A stretch of 64,000 nucleotides of DNA from Nelumbo lutea (lineage: Eukaryota; Streptophyta; Magnoliopsida; Proteales; Nelumbonaceae): assembly GCA_022828595.1 (NCBI GenBank), contig JAKGHH010000007.1, forward strand, positions 39,432,356-39,496,355. The letters are read 5' to 3'. Below the pieces are notes generated by a model. The model saw only the letters and a program-made list of their open reading frames with translations. It had not been told where the DNA came from and searched no databases. A program made the translations under genes and the position numbers. Shown one piece after another: positions 46,509-59,489 of the stretch; position 1 is the first letter of the stretch; every line of letters starts with the position of its first letter.

Positions 46509-48410
46509 TGAAGGGATTAAAGATCCATCATATGGATGCCCGAACCCTATAGGTAGGTTGGGCGAAATTTCAAATATTTCCTCTCCCCTCATCCGATAAT
46601 TACATTCCCTGTTTTAGAAAATCTGCATTTTCAAGGATCAATCTTGAACTATAAACCAAATTGGATCTGAAATCAGAAGCAGGAGAGGGATATACCTAAT
46701 ACGGAGAAGTAGTAACTCCCAATGGAGGTGTTCACGCCCAAGGTAGGAACCAAAGACTGCTCCCACTGAAGATGGCGCAGTGTAGGATGGAGCAGAATCA
46801 GTAGTGTTCTTCCAAAAGAACCGAACCCTTCACAAGAATTCGCTGGAGGCAGTGAGCACACCTTCAGATCAGCCTTTCTCCAAAGACTGATATCAAGATC
46901 CAATCTTGACCGCTCTTGCTAGAAAGAGGAGATCGAATTGGTAGTAATGGCGGCGGTAGGAAGGGGGCGGCAAGGAGAAAACAACTCAATCTCACTAGGT
47001 GTTGTGTTCTTTCTCTGAATTTTGAATGTGATTGATCTTCTATAGTTGCCGCCCCCTTCTCCTTTTATAACCTTAAAGGGACTAGCTCCTAATCCCATTA
47101 GGAGTTGCTAATCCAAATCATATTTGGATCTGAATTCCCCTTAAGTGATAAGGATAGACCCTTATCTTATCTGCAGATTAGATCAGTCTTCTCCTAATCT
47201 GATTAGAAGGTTTCCAGATCTGAATATGTATTCAGATTTGGACTCTCTAAGTAGATAGGGTAAGACCCTCTCCTATTTGCTAATCTAATCTTAGATTTGC
47301 CACTTATTTAACTGATCAAATCAGCCCACTTCGAAATAGGCTTTAGGCCCATTAATAGTATATGCTCACTTAGCCTTCCAAACTGCTGACCAATTGGGCT
47401 TCCTTGTATGGCGTGGGACCTAAGCATTGATCTACACATCACCACAAGGGTTCGGCCTAGCCTTTGTTACAAGGCCTAGACGAATTCACTGGAAAGCCCA
47501 ACAAACCCCTTGAGCCCATCACATGGACTCTATGGGCCCAATACTTACACTAAGTGGTCCCTGAGCCAAGCCACCTTGTACAACTTAGGGACTGTGGGCA
47601 GATGTAAGATTAGCCCATCAGGTATTACCCTCAATGGTCTTACACTTAACCTCTCAGCCCATAACGATCATACCTGCCCGACAAGAGAGGACATCTCTCT
47701 CGGCCGCAAGGAAGAGTGTTGGACTCTCTACTCACATGGATCCCGTGAATTAAATCCTTTTGCAAATATTATGAAACCATAATATATACATATTTATTTA
47801 TATCCGTATATAAGATATATTTTGCAAAAAAAATTTCAATGATTGAAATCGACTACACCCCCGACCATTACCTTTGTCCGACAAAGGGGTTGATCCTATC
47901 ACTATGATCACCCACTCAAATGAATTCTCGGACTGTCCCAACATACTTAGGTTTTGACCCCCGCTAAGGATCTCACTGATTGGCATATCAAACGTAGCCC
48001 AATCCGACACATAGTGCAGTATCATAATCAGGTCTAGGGGTTAGGTGTAACTTTCTTGTTTTGCCCATTAATCTCCAAGGTCCAGGGCAGTACTGGAAAT
48101 CTGGTCCGGTTTAGGGTTTCAAGTAAACCTACACTACATGTACCTCGGGTCTCACCCTAGCAACTAAGACAGGCCACCCCAACACTTGGCGGCACACCAG
48201 TGTCAGCCTTAGCAGGATAAATCTCCCCAGACATATCCAACGGCTGTGAACATTCTAAACTAACACGAGTCTCATTATGTGTCTAGTTTAAGGGTATTAC
48301 ACAAAAACACACCACAATAACATGAATCAAATATGTACTTTAGTCATTTACAATAAATGTCATAAATGTACATCAATTTGATTGGAGCTAAGGGCATAAA
48401 CTGTCTAACA
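46509..48410 (-). repeat. 5' LTR of copia element A
   Basis: 1902 bp, starting TGTTAGACAG at 48410 and ending CCCTTCA at 46509, flanked outside by GTCTT. Confidence 0.93.
47061..47070 (-). promoter_or_regulatory. TATA box in the 5' LTR of element A
   Basis: TTATAAAAGG on the - strand, in GGTTATAAAAGGAGAAGG; the same position in element B is at about 54908-54917. In the 3' LTR of A the box is mutated (GGTTATGAAAGG). Confidence 0.65.
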
Positions 48411-48689
48411 GTCTTCTTGTGGGAAATGGATAGACCCTCTATGAAGTCCAAACTAATGTCAACCAAAATTCTCTCAGGTATGGGAAGTGGGTTTAGTAAT
48501 CCCAGGGTGCTAACTTTTTCTGTTTTGTTTCTCTGACAAACATCGCACTGCTGCACCCATTTCTTGACTTCAGAGTGGTACCCCTTCCAATAATAGAAAC
48601 TTTTGAGTTTGTGTATGGTGTTGTGATAACCGGAATGGCCTCCTACTGGTGCATCATGGGCTTCTTCAAACAACATTCTTCTGAACTCT
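48411..48689 (-). pseudogene. chromovirus integrase N-terminal fragment (HHCC zinc domain)
   Basis: On the - strand: SEFRRMLFEEAHDAPVGGHS, then FYYWKGYHSEVKKWVQQCDV followed by CQRNKTE, then LLNPLPIPERILVDISLDFI and EGLSISHKKT. The two His and two Cys of the zinc-binding domain are visible (H and H in AHDAPVGGH and later, C-x2-C). The frame continues across element A into DRLSKYGHF at 40870. Right of 48690 the sequence switches to copia LTR, and the chromovirus RNase H is missing. Confidence 0.9.
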
Positions 48690-49094
48690 GACACCTAGTG
48701 CAGTATCATAATCGAGTCTAGGGGTCAGGTGTAACTATCCAGTTTTGCCCACTAATCACCAAGGTTCAGAGCAATACTAGAAATTTGGTCCGGTTCAATG
48801 TTTCAAGTAAACTTACACTGCATGTACCTCGGGGTCTCACCCTAGCAATTGAGACAGGCCACCCCAACACTTGGCGACACACCAATGTCAGCCTTAGCAA
48901 GATAAATCTCCCCAGACTTATCCAATGGCTGTGAACATTCTAAACTAACATGAGGCTCATTAATTATCCAGTTTAAGGGTATCACAAAGAAACACACCAC
49001 AATAACATGAATCAAATATGTACTTTATTCATTTACAATAAATGTCATAATGTACATCATTCTGATTGGAGCTTAGGGCATACACTGTCTAACA
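48690..49094 (-). repeat. truncated 3' LTR of copia element B
   Basis: Starts TGTTAGACAG at 49094 and stops at GACACCTAGTGCAG in mid-LTR, where it meets chromovirus integrase sequence. The purine tract AAGTGGAAGC precedes it (49104-49095). Confidence 0.9.
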
Positions 49095-49109
49095 GCTTCC
49101 ACTTGCACA

Positions 49110-52100
49110 TAGGTTCAATCAGGTATAAGCCAGAGTCTCAGACTTTCCATGTTTTTCTCAAACACTTTCTGTGTGAGTAGCTTAGTCAATGGGTCTACTA
49201 CATTCTCCGCTGACGCTACTTTCTGAATTAGGGCGTCCCCTCTCCCAACAATCTCCCGCAGTACGTGGTACTTTCTCTCGATGTGCTTCGACTTCAAGTG
49301 GGCTCGTGGCTCCTTAGCCTGAGCAATGACTCCATTGTTGTCACACAATAATGGGATGGGTGATGTGCTGGACGGAACTATTCCCTATTCGTGAATGAAC
49401 TTTTTCATCCACACGGCTTCCTTGGCAGTTTTACTTGTGGCTATGTATTCGGCTTCGGTTGTGGAGTGTGTCGTGGACCCCTGTTTGCTGCTTTTCCAAC
49501 AAATAGCACATGATCCTATCGTGAAAACATACCCAGATGTAGAATTTCTATCATTTGGATCCGATTGGAAATCAACATCAGTATACCTCTGGATCTGTAG
49601 TGAGCTACCATCGAATACCAGACAAAACTCTTTTGTCCTTCAAAGGTACTTAAGTATATTTTTCAAAGCGATCCAGTGCTCCTGCCCTAGGTTGGCCTGG
49701 AATCTGCTTACCACACTCACTGCCTGAGCAATGTCAGGATGAGTGAATAGCATGACATACATGATGCTCCCTACAGCTGAGGCATAAGGAACGCCCTTGA
49801 TGCCCTCAATCTCCTTAGAAGTCTTGGGAGACATCTTCTTGGAGAGAGTGACTCCGTGCCTGAGAGGAACATTTCCCTTCTTGGAGTTCTCCATGCTGTA
49901 TATCTTGACAATTTTGTCAATGTAAGCAGATTGGGATAATCCTATTATTCGCTTTGATTTATTTCACAGAGTCAAAGACCCAGTATATAGGAGGCTTCTC
50001 CAAGATCTTTCATGGAGAATTGTTGTGACAGCCATACTTTCACCGTAGTCAACATTCCTACGTCATTCCCAATGAGTAGAATGTCGTCTACATACAGAAC
50101 CAGGAACGTAACCTTATCCCCACTAGACTTCCTGTAAACACAGGGCTCATCCGGATTCTGCTCAAAGTCAAACTTTTTCACGATAGTGTCAAATCGAATG
50201 TTCCAACTCCTAGAAGCTTGCTTAAGTCCGGATCTATTTAACTTACATATCATGTGTTCCTGACCTGCATCTATGAAACCTTGCAGTTGCTGCATAAAAA
50301 TATCTTCAATAAGATCTTCATTCAGGAACATAGTTTTTACATCCATTTGCCAAATCACGTAGTCATGGTATGCTGCTACAGCTAGTAGGATCCAAATGGA
50401 TTTATGCATGGCCACGGGCGAATAGGTTTCCTCATAATCGATGCCCTCTTTCTGAGTATACCCTTTCGCCATAAGACAAGCTTTGTAGGTCTCAACCTTA
50501 CCATCGGGGCCCTTCTTCCTCTTATAGATCCATTTGCAACCAATTGGTTTTACCTTAGGGGGTCGGATCTACTAGAGTCTAGACTTCATTGGTCTCCATT
50601 GAGTCCATCTCTGCTCTCATGGCATCTACCCACTTCAGGGAATCTATGTCCAACATAGCTTTCGCATAAGTCACGGGATCCTCCTCACTAGTCATGGCTT
50701 CCACCAGGTAACTATCGTGGTCATACCCAAAACGGACTGGTGGCCTGGATACCCAGGTAGATCTTCTAGGTTGGTCAATATCTAGAACTTGTGGGACCCC
50801 TCCCACTGGTCCTGAGCTCTCCTCATCATGAACTATTTCCTAACGGTGGGTGTCTAGGATATAATCATTCTCCAAGAATTGTGCATTTCAACTGCAGAAC
50901 ACATTCTGCTCACTTGGGTCATAGAAAAGGTAATCCACAGAGCCTTTTGGGTAGCCTATGAATAGGAAATGGTTGGTCTTGTATTCCAACTTGTCCACAC
51001 TCATTCTTTTAACGTGCGTAGGACAACCCCAAATCTTCAAGTGTCTAACACTTGGTTTCTTTCCAGTCCAAAATTCATATGGAGTATTCAGAACCGATTT
51101 GGTTGGAACCCGATTCAGCACGTATATCGCAATCTCCAATGCATATCCCCAGTTTCTCTCCCTAACTGCTTCTCGACCTCTTGTCAGAGAGATATTCCCT
51201 AACTGCTTCTTTCAGGCTTACCGTTAAATGGTTGTTTCGTCATCTTACCCTGAAGGCAAGGCTCGCAAGTGGAAAGATCTTCTACAGTTAGAAAATCCAA
51301 AGGATCATCCTTTACCAGCCTTGTGATACGGTCAACATTGGTATGGCCAAGTCGGTAATTCCACAGGCACGTGGAATTAATTGTATCACAGATTCTTTTC
51401 TTGGGGATATCAGCTGACATAGTTTTGGCTATATTAATTTCTACAGAATGATGTAGAACATAGAGACCATTCTCCAGTTCCCCATATGCGATGAATCTAT
51501 TGTTTCTTTTAATAGTAATCGTATTACTAAAGAAAACAGAATAATCATCTGCACACAGTTTTGAGACAAAAATCAAATTTTTCTTAAATTCTGTACAAAA
51601 AGACAATCTTTGAGTACAATTATTCCTTCTCTAAAAATTAACTCTACGGTTCCTATGGCTGTAGCTGCAACACTTGTAGAAGTCCCCAAGTAAAGCGTTA
51701 CTTCTCCTTCACTCAGCCTTCTAATTACCTTGAAACCTTGTAGTGAGTTACACGCATGAGTTAAAACCACGGAGTTAATACACCAGGACGCAGAAGCTAC
51801 CAATAAATCGGTTGTTATGGCACAATATTCGAAATTACCTTTCTTTGATTCTAGGTATTAAGGACAATTCCTCTTCTAATGGTCGGTCTGCTTGCAATAG
51901 TGACAGGCATCTAATACATTGTCTTTCCTCTGCTTGCAATAGTAACAAGCATGACTATGGGCTCATCCTTCTTAATCAATTCTTCGGCCCTCTACAATAT
52001 ATTGCTGAGTTCCTAAAAGCTGACATTCAGCTTGTTCATGTTGTAGTTCACGATGAATGGATTGAATGATGGAGGCAAAGAGTTAAGAATGGCGTCTATC

Positions 52101-52563
52101 TGGGTTACTAGATCCAACTCAGATTCAAGAGCCTCCAGTTCGTTAATGTAGCCCATCATCTGAAGACAATGGTCATGAACTTGTTGGCCCTTGGACATCT
52201 GCGCGGTCATGAACTGCTTCAATACCTTCTACCGAGTAGAACGGTTATGCTCTTCGTACATTGTCTTGAGACTGCCCAATATGTCATTGGAAAGTTCGAT
52301 CTGTTGAACTGCTTCTGTATTGCATTGTCCAACAAGGCAATGATATAGCAGCGGGCCATGAAGTTTTTCTCCTCCCATTCTTGGTATTCCCTTCTTTGGG
52401 CCTCAAAAGCCCTATCTCCCGGACGATCAGGGGCAGGATTCTTGGCCACCTTGTCCAATTTCTTTGAGATTAAGACCAGCATAAGGTTATGATACCAGTC
52501 GGCATAGTTTGGGCCCTTAAGCTTGTTGTCGTCAAGAAGCTTTGCAAATTGTCTGTTTGTCAT
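49110..52563 (-). pseudogene. copia element B gag-pol, integrase core deleted
   Basis: Gag starts at 52563: RQFAKLLDDNKLKGPNYADW; the capsid end has SFNPFIVNYNMNKLNV near 52020. The zinc knuckle region is scrambled (about 51890-51960). The protease area has WCINSVVLTHACNS, missing D-S-G. The pre-integrase part (51199-51606) has CLWNYRLGHTNVDRI and CEPCLQGKMTKQPF. The whole integrase catalytic core is absent, and the frame resumes at IAIYVLNRVPTKSV and LKIWGCPTHVKRM (50888-51139). RT at 49972-50806 has WVDAMRAEMDSME, AKGYTQKEGIDYEETYSPVA, WQMDVKTMFLNEDL and catalytic LYVDDILLIGND. RNase H ends at 49115 (CDNNGVIAQAKEPRAHLKSK). Stops and frame changes occur between blocks. Non-functional. Confidence 0.9.
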
Positions 52564-54326
52564 TTTCTGATAAAAGAGCAAACATCAGTCCACAACCTAA
52601 TTTGATTCATGTTCATTACATAGATATGGCTTTTAATCTATGTTCCATTCCTGTTTGTTCATCTATGAGATTTCCCTCCTATCTCAATGATGGAGACAGC
52701 GACTTGTCTCTGGAAATGTGGGAAACCACATAGGGTGCATGGAGCCAACTGTTTCGGCTGCAAAACCCCACCACCTTTCTGTGAAGGATCATATCCACTC
52801 ATCATATGAGCTTTGCCTTTGGCCTTTGTCAAACAAGGTTCATAGCCTTTTTAGGTTAAACCTTTTTGTCCAGTGAGTGCTCACCCATTATATTCATGAA
52901 CGCTAAGGTACCGTGAGAGAGTTTCCATTTTCCGGTGAAGCCCCTCCCACATCGGTCTATGATGCCCTTATCATCTTATGAAACACTCAGACAAATCCAA
53001 CAACAAATGGGTAGCCCATTTTCTAGCACGTTTTCTCATTACTGAATGACCCATCTTCATGCTAATGATGGAAGGCCTTTAGAGAGTTCATCATATGAAT
53101 CTCCTTGTCACATGCACTCATATTGTTGGAGGGAACAAAAAGTTATGCCCTAGTTTAATTTAGGTCAAACCAAAGTGGCTCCCACTGACTTTCATAAAGC
53201 CAGAATTAGGTGGGCCCTAATCGGCTAGGGTTCTGCACATATCCTCTTCAGAAGGCGTGGGGCCCACCACTGAGGGAGATCATCCAATGATCTTTAGGGA
53301 CACAATGACAATGATGTGCATTCAGCCATGGTGTGCACAAGAACCACTGTCGAATCTGTATGGGCCAAGTACTTATGGCCCATGAACGGATGCACTTCAC
53401 ACATCCATACATCACATGCAGGGATAAATTGATCCAATCAATTAAATATCTGTAAAACCCATAATTAAAACCCATTTTAATCCATAGCATTAACAATTAA
53501 CATTATCTAGGTATATGGGTCGAATAGGGTTAGCAGTTCGGCCCATATAGCTTTCCTGCAATAAGTGTGCTTTTGCAGTTTTAACAATTTAAAACTGGGC
53601 CTTACAGGTTGGGCCTAATTAAACTATTAATTAATTATCAATCCTTAGGTCCATTAGTTGGAAATTAGGGCTAACATTAGCCTTGATCAAACCCTAGATT
53701 CAGTCCAACCAGTTTGGACCAATTTGGTTCGAATGGGTCTAGGGTTTGATCTTTAATTAAAGATTTAATCCAAGAAACTGATCTAAAATTAAAACTAATT
53801 AAAGAAAAACAAGAATCAGTCAAAGAGGGTTGTTCGCACATTCATCCTGCAAAACAAAGGTTAGATCACAGTGTACAGTTTCATAAACTGCAAATCGTAG
53901 ATAGTGATTTTTCCATCTACGAAATATCCTTCCTACGTTGTCATCTTCAATCCAAAAATAATAAATAGAAACCCTAAAATTTCTATTAATATTACATAAG
54001 ATCAAATCCTATACATTCAATCTAAAAAAAAATTATTTTACAGACCAAATGTAATAAATAAATCAAGAAACTGCAAATCACAAATTGTCATGAGCCAGAA
54101 AAAGATTTCGATCTCCGCTTGTATGAACAACCCATAAATCAAGAAATTATAAAGAATAATTCTAAATAAAATTATAGATTTATAAAAATTAATTTTAGAT
54201 CAATCACCCTTTATCTAGGAAACAATTTTCTAGAAAAAACCCTAATCTGTGCAAATCGGGTAGAACACCTTCTGCCCATTTGCGTAGGTTCAGATCTGAT
54301 TTAATTTGGTTCAAGATTTGAACCAT
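52564..54326 (-). other. long 5' leader of copia element B
   Basis: About 1.76 kb between primer-binding site and gag, aligned with the leader of element A. A short frame at 53248-53496 is partly shared with A. No protein motif recognised. Confidence 0.7.
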
Positions 54327-54339
54327 GGCTTTGATACCA
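54327..54339 (-). other. primer-binding site of copia element B
   Basis: TGGTATCAAAGCC on the - strand, one base after the LTR end; one change from the site in element A. Confidence 0.88.
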
Positions 54340-54340
54340 C

Positions 54341-56307
54341 TAAAGGAATGAGAGATCCATCATATGCATGGCCGAACCCTGCAGGAAGGTTAGGCGAAAT
54401 TTCATAAAATTTCCTCTCCCCTCATCTAGGAATCACATTCCCTGTTTTAGAAAATCTGCATTTTCAATGATCAATCTTGAACCCTAAATCGAACCAGATC
54501 TGAAACCAAAAGAAGGAGTGGGATATACCTGATATGTAGAAACAGTATCTCCCAACGAAGGTGTTCATGCCCAAAGAAAGACTCCAAAAACTGCTCCCAT
54601 TGAAGATGATATAGTGAATGTTGGAGTAGAACCAATAGTGTTCGTCCAATGAACCGAACCCTTTGCAAGAATTCGCTGGAGGCTGTGAACACAACTTTAA
54701 ATCAGCCTTTCCCTAAAGGCTGATATCAAGATCTGATCTTGATCGCTCTTGCTTGAAGAGGAGATTGAACTGGCAGTTATGGCGGCGACAGGAAGGAGGC
54801 GGCAAGGAGAAAATAGTGTAGTCTCACTGGATGCCATGTTCTCTCTTCTGTAACTCTTGCTTTGAAATTGAGGATGTGATCTTCTTAAAGGCTGCCGCCC
54901 CCTCCTCCTTTTATAACCTTAAAGGGATCATCTTCTAATCCCATTAGGATTAGCTGATCCAAATCATATTTTGATCTAAATTCCCTTTAAGTGATAAGGA
55001 TAGACCCTTATCTTATCTGCAGATTAGATCAACCCCTCTCCTAATCTCATTAGGAGGTTTCCAGATCTGAATCTGTATTCAGATTTGGACTCCCTGAGTG
55101 GATAGGGTAAGACCTATCCTATCTGCTAATCTAATCTTAGATCCACCCTTTTATTTAACTTATCAAATCAGCCTAGTTCGAAATGGGCTTTAGGCCCATG
55201 AAGTCTTAGTGCTCAGTATGTTTCCAAACTACTGCCCAGTTGGGCTTCTTTGTATGGCATGGGACCCAAACATTGATCTACACATCAGCCACATGGGTTC
55301 AGTCCAGCCTCTATTACAAGGCCTGGCCGAATACACTGTTATGGACAGTGCACCCCCTGAGCCCATCACATGAGCTTCTAATGGGCCCAACACTTACACT
55401 AAGTGGTCCCTGGGCCAAGCCACCTTATAAAAACCCAGGGACTGTGGGCAAATGCAAGATTAGCCCATCAGGTATTACCCTCAATGGTCTTACACTTAAC
55501 CTCTCAGCCCATAATGATCATACGCTGCCCGACAAGAGAGGACCTCTCCCTCGGCTACAAGGAATAGTGCTGCACTCTCTACTCACATGGATCCCGAGAA
55601 TTAAAATGTTTTTGCAAATATTTTGAAACCATAATATATATATGTATATATATATATAATATATATATATTCGTATATAAAATATATTTTTCAAAACAAA
55701 TTTCAATGATTGAAATCGGTTGTCGGTAGTCTTGGTTTCCATCAAAGAAAGTGCATCCCCGATCATTACCTTTGTCCGACAAAGGGGCTGATCCTGTCAC
55801 TATGATCACCTACTCAGGTGAATTCTCGGACTGTCCCAACATATCCAGGTTTTGACCCCCTCTAAGGATTTCACTGATTGGTATATCAAAGACAACCCAA
55901 TCCGACACCTAGTGCAGTATCATAATCGAGTCTAAGGGTCAGGTGTAACTATCCAGTTTTGCTCACTAATCACCAAGGTCGAAGGCAATACTGGAAATCT
56001 GGTCCGGTTTAGGGTTTCAAGTAAACCTACACTGCATGTACCTCGGGTCTCACCTTGGCAGCTGAGACAGGCCACCCCAACACTTTGTGGCACATCAGTG
56101 TCAGCTTTAGTAGGATAAATCTCCCCAGACTTATCCAACGGCTGTGAGCATTCTAAACTAACACGAGTCTCATTAAATGTCCAGTTTAAGAGTATTACAT
56201 AGAAACACATCACAATAACATGAATCAAATATGTACTTTATTCATTTACAATAAATGCCATAATATACATCATTCTGATTGGAGCTAAGGGCATACACTG
56301 TCTAACA
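54341..56307 (-). repeat. 5' LTR of copia element B
   Basis: 1967 bp, starting TGTTAGACAG at 56307 and ending CATTCCTTTA at 54341 (CCCTTCA in the other copies). TATA box TTATAAAAGG at about 54908. An AT-repeat tract is expanded at about 55634-55680 relative to other LTR copies. Confidence 0.92.
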
Positions 56308-57542
56308 ATGGCTTGTTTCAACTTTTCAAAAGTTGTTGTAGCTTGGTCAATCCACTGCCATTCCCCCTTCTTCAAAAGTTCTTGGGCCTGGGCTATGAGG
56401 TAATCCCTTCAACCTTTGTTGGATCCATTTCTACTCCTCGAGCTGAAATTATGTGACCCAAATAGTCCACTCGAGTCACTCCAAATTGGCACTTACTAGG
56501 TTCGACGAACAATTGATAATGCTTTAAAGTATCTAAACCGTCTTCAATTGTTGCAAATGAAGTTCAAGAGACTCACTGTAAATAAGAATATCATCAAAGA
56601 AAACAAGAAGAAACTTCGTCAAATATTCTCGGAAGATACTATTCATTAAAGCCTGGAAAGTTGAGGATGCATTAGTTAGCCCAAAAGGCATGACGAGAAA
56701 CTCATAATGCCCTTCATGAGTCCGAAAAGCAGTCTTGTGGATATCCTCCACCTTAATTCGTATTTGATAGTAACCGGATCGAAGATCTAATTTGGAGAAG
56801 ATCTTAGCCCCGTACAACTCATCCAAATGTTCATCTATTATAGGCATAGGGAATTTGTCTTTAGCAGTGGCACTATTGAGGGCCCTGTAGTCCACACACA
56901 ACCTCCACCCCCGTCTTTCTTTTTTATTAACAAAATCGAGGCAGAGAAGGAGCTAGTGCTGGGCGGAATAATCCCTGTGTGTGACCTTTCCCTTACGAGA
57001 AGCTTAATCTCTTTCTTCTGAACATGGGGATATCTATATGGTCGAACTGAGATGGGCTTAGTGCCTTCAAAAAGTGGGATGATCATGGATTCTAGGGGGT
57101 GGGAGGCCCACTAGTTCAAGAAAGACTTATGCGTATAAGTCCAGTAATTTCTTAACTTGTGGGCTTACACCTATTTTGGTATCTTCTTGGGCTTGAGAGA
57201 TTAATTGCAATAAGAATATCTCCTGGGCCTTGTTCCTTGCCCTATCTATCTGACCCATCTCCACAATTCTGGTTTTGGGTGTCTTTATTCCTCTTAGTTC
57301 ATGGGCTCCTTCCTTATAGAGGAAGTCAGCTACTGCATGCCCAAAATAGCATAAAGCACTGAAATCCCATAGAGCAGGCCCTAACATCTTTAACCACTGC
57401 ATGCCCAAAATAGCATCATACTCGGGTAGGGGCAGTAGATAGAAGTCAGCTACTATGTTAACACCTTCTGCCTTAATGGGTATCTTAAGACACTTGCTCG
57501 TACCACAGAGCTTTTGTCCACTAGCTACCATGACTTCAAAGG
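56308..57542 (-). pseudogene. chromovirus reverse transcriptase and C-terminal protease
   Basis: On the - strand from 57531: VASGQKLCGTSK, YDAILGMQWLKMLGP (end of the aspartic protease), then LRGIKTPK and VKKLLDLYA. Next come [30 protein letters not shown] and [59 protein letters not shown] and the catalytic [16 protein letters not shown] follow (56533-56901), then HYQLFVEPSKCQFGVTRVDY and LGHIISARGVEMDP, ending near 56320 in the connection domain. A short duplicated segment (GCATGCCCAAAATAGCAT, 57336 and 57397) disrupts the protease end. RT core motifs look intact; RNase H is missing. Confidence 0.9.
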
Positions 57543-59489
57543 TGTTGGACAGTTTTGTATGCCCTTAGCTTCAATCAGAATAATGTACTTTATGAGTTTA
57601 TTGTAAATGAATAAATGTGCATATTTGATTCATGTTCCCTTGGTATGTTTCTGTGTAATACCCTTAAACTGGACACTTAATGAGACTCGTGTTAGTTTAG
57701 AATGTTTACAGCTAGTGGGTCAGTCTAGGGAGACCTATCTGGATAAGGCTGACACTGTTGTGCCACCAAGTAGGTTGGGGTGGCCTGTCTCAGCTGCTAG
57801 GGTGAGACCCTAGGCACATATAGTCTATGATTAATTGAAATTGAATCTTTGAACTAGACCAGATTTCCAGTATTGCCTTGGACCTTGGAGATTAATGGGC
57901 AAAACTGGAAAGTTACACCCGACCCCTAGACTCGATTATGATACCGCACTATGTGTCAGATTGGGCTGTCTTTGATGTACCAATCAGTGAGATCCTTTGC
58001 GGGGGTCAAAACTTGGGTATGTTGGGATAGTCTGAGAATTCATCTGAGTGGGTGATCATAGTGATATCAGCCCCTTTGTCGAACAAAGGTAATGATCGGG
58101 GATGCGCTTCACTAATGGAAACCAAGATTGTCGGTAGTTGATTTCAATCATTGAGATTTGTTTTGCAAAGTATATTTTATATGAGATATAAAAGTATATA
58201 TATTATGGTTTCTAAAATGTTTGCAAAAGGTTTTAATTCCCGGGATCCATATAAGTAGAGAGTGCAACACTGTTCCTCGCAGCCGAGGGAGAGGTCCTCT
58301 CTTATCGGGCAGTATTTGATCATTATGGGCTAAGAGGTTAAGTGTAAGACCATTGAGGGTAATGCCTGATGGGATAATCTTGCATTTGTCCATAGTCCCT
58401 GGGTGTTACAAGGTGGCTTGGCCCGGGGACCACTTAGGGTAAGTGTTGGACCCATAGAGCCCATTTGATGGGTTTCACGGGGTACACTGTCCATAGCAGT
58501 GTATTCAGCCAATCCTTGTAACAAAAGCTGGGTCGAATCCATGTGGTTGATGTGTAGATCAATGCTTGGGTCCCACGCCATACAAGGAAGCCCAACTGGG
58601 CAGCAGTTAGGAAGGCTAAGTGAACACATAAGCTTAATGGGCCTAAAGCCCATTTTGAACTGAACTAGTTTAATAAGTTAAAATATGGGCGAATTCTGAG
58701 ATGGGTCAGCAGATAGGATAGGGTCTTAACCCCATCCACTCAGAGAGTCCAGATCTGAATATGATTCAGATCTATAAACCTCTTAATGAGATTAGGAGAA
58801 AGTTGATCTTATTTGCAGATAAGATAAGGGTTTATTCTTATCACCTAAAGGGATGTATGATCCAAATATGATTTGGATCAGCAACTCTTAATTGGATTAG
58901 GAGTTGATCCTTTAGGGTTACAAAAGAAGGAAGGGGCGACAGCCTTTAGAAGATATATACTTACATCCACTTCAGAGATGAAAACACAGAAGGAAGAATT
59001 AAGCAACCCTACAGAATTCTTTCTTGCCACCCTCCCTGTTCTTGCCGCCCGGTTTGCCAATTCGATCTCCAGTTGTGGGAGAAGTCAAGATTCGATCTTG
59101 ATATCAGTTCTTTGAGAAAAAATTGACAGGAAGCTGTGCTCACGTGCCATCTTGCTGTTTCTTGCGAAGGATAGAGTTCTTAGAGAAGAACAGTGCTGAT
59201 TCTGCTCCATCCTACACTGCACCATCTTCAATGGGAGCAGTCTTTAGATCCTTCCTTGGGCGTGAACACCTTCGTTGGGAGATATTATTTCTCCGTATCA
59301 GGTATAATCCTCTCCTACTCGTTTTGGTTCAGATCTGGTTTAGTTTATGGTTCAAGATTGATCATTGAAAATTTGATTTTCTAAATAGGGAATTCGATTC
59401 CCAGTTGAAAGTGAGAGAAGTTTTTTGAAATTCACCCACCTTATTCCACAAGATTTGGGCGTCCATACGATGGATCTCTCATCCCTTCA
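57543..59489 (+). repeat. solo LTR C of the copia family, opposite orientation
   Basis: 1947 bp, starting TGTTGGACAGTTTTGTATGC and ending ATCCCTTCA. Both sides carry AAAGG (57538-57542 and 59490-59494), a perfect 5-bp duplication. No internal sequence is present, so it is a solo LTR formed by recombination between two LTRs. It splits the chromovirus protease between SDQTF and EVMVASGQ. Confidence 0.95.

Larger units (their letters stand above)
40877..48410 (-). mobile_element. copia element A, internally deleted, with both LTRs
   Basis: Both LTRs (40877-42781 and 46509-48410) begin TGTTAGA and end CCCTTCA. The 5-bp target duplication is GTCTT at 40872-40876 and 48411-48415. The primer-binding site and polypurine tract are in place. 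The interior keeps gag, a damaged protease, part of the pre-integrase and part of RNase H. Compared with element B it lacks integrase and all of the reverse transcriptase. It sits in the chromovirus integrase. Confidence 0.93.
48690..56307 (-). mobile_element. copia element B, 3' LTR truncated
   Basis: A complete 5' LTR (54341-56307), primer-binding site, leader, gag-pol with a deleted integrase core, and only the first 405 bp of the 3' LTR (48690-49094). The start of the 3' LTR is intact; the remaining roughly 1.5 kb and the adjoining chromovirus RNase H are gone, which points to one deletion. The expected left target duplication (ATGGC, present at 56308-56312) is lost with it. Same family as element A. 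Confidence 0.9.
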
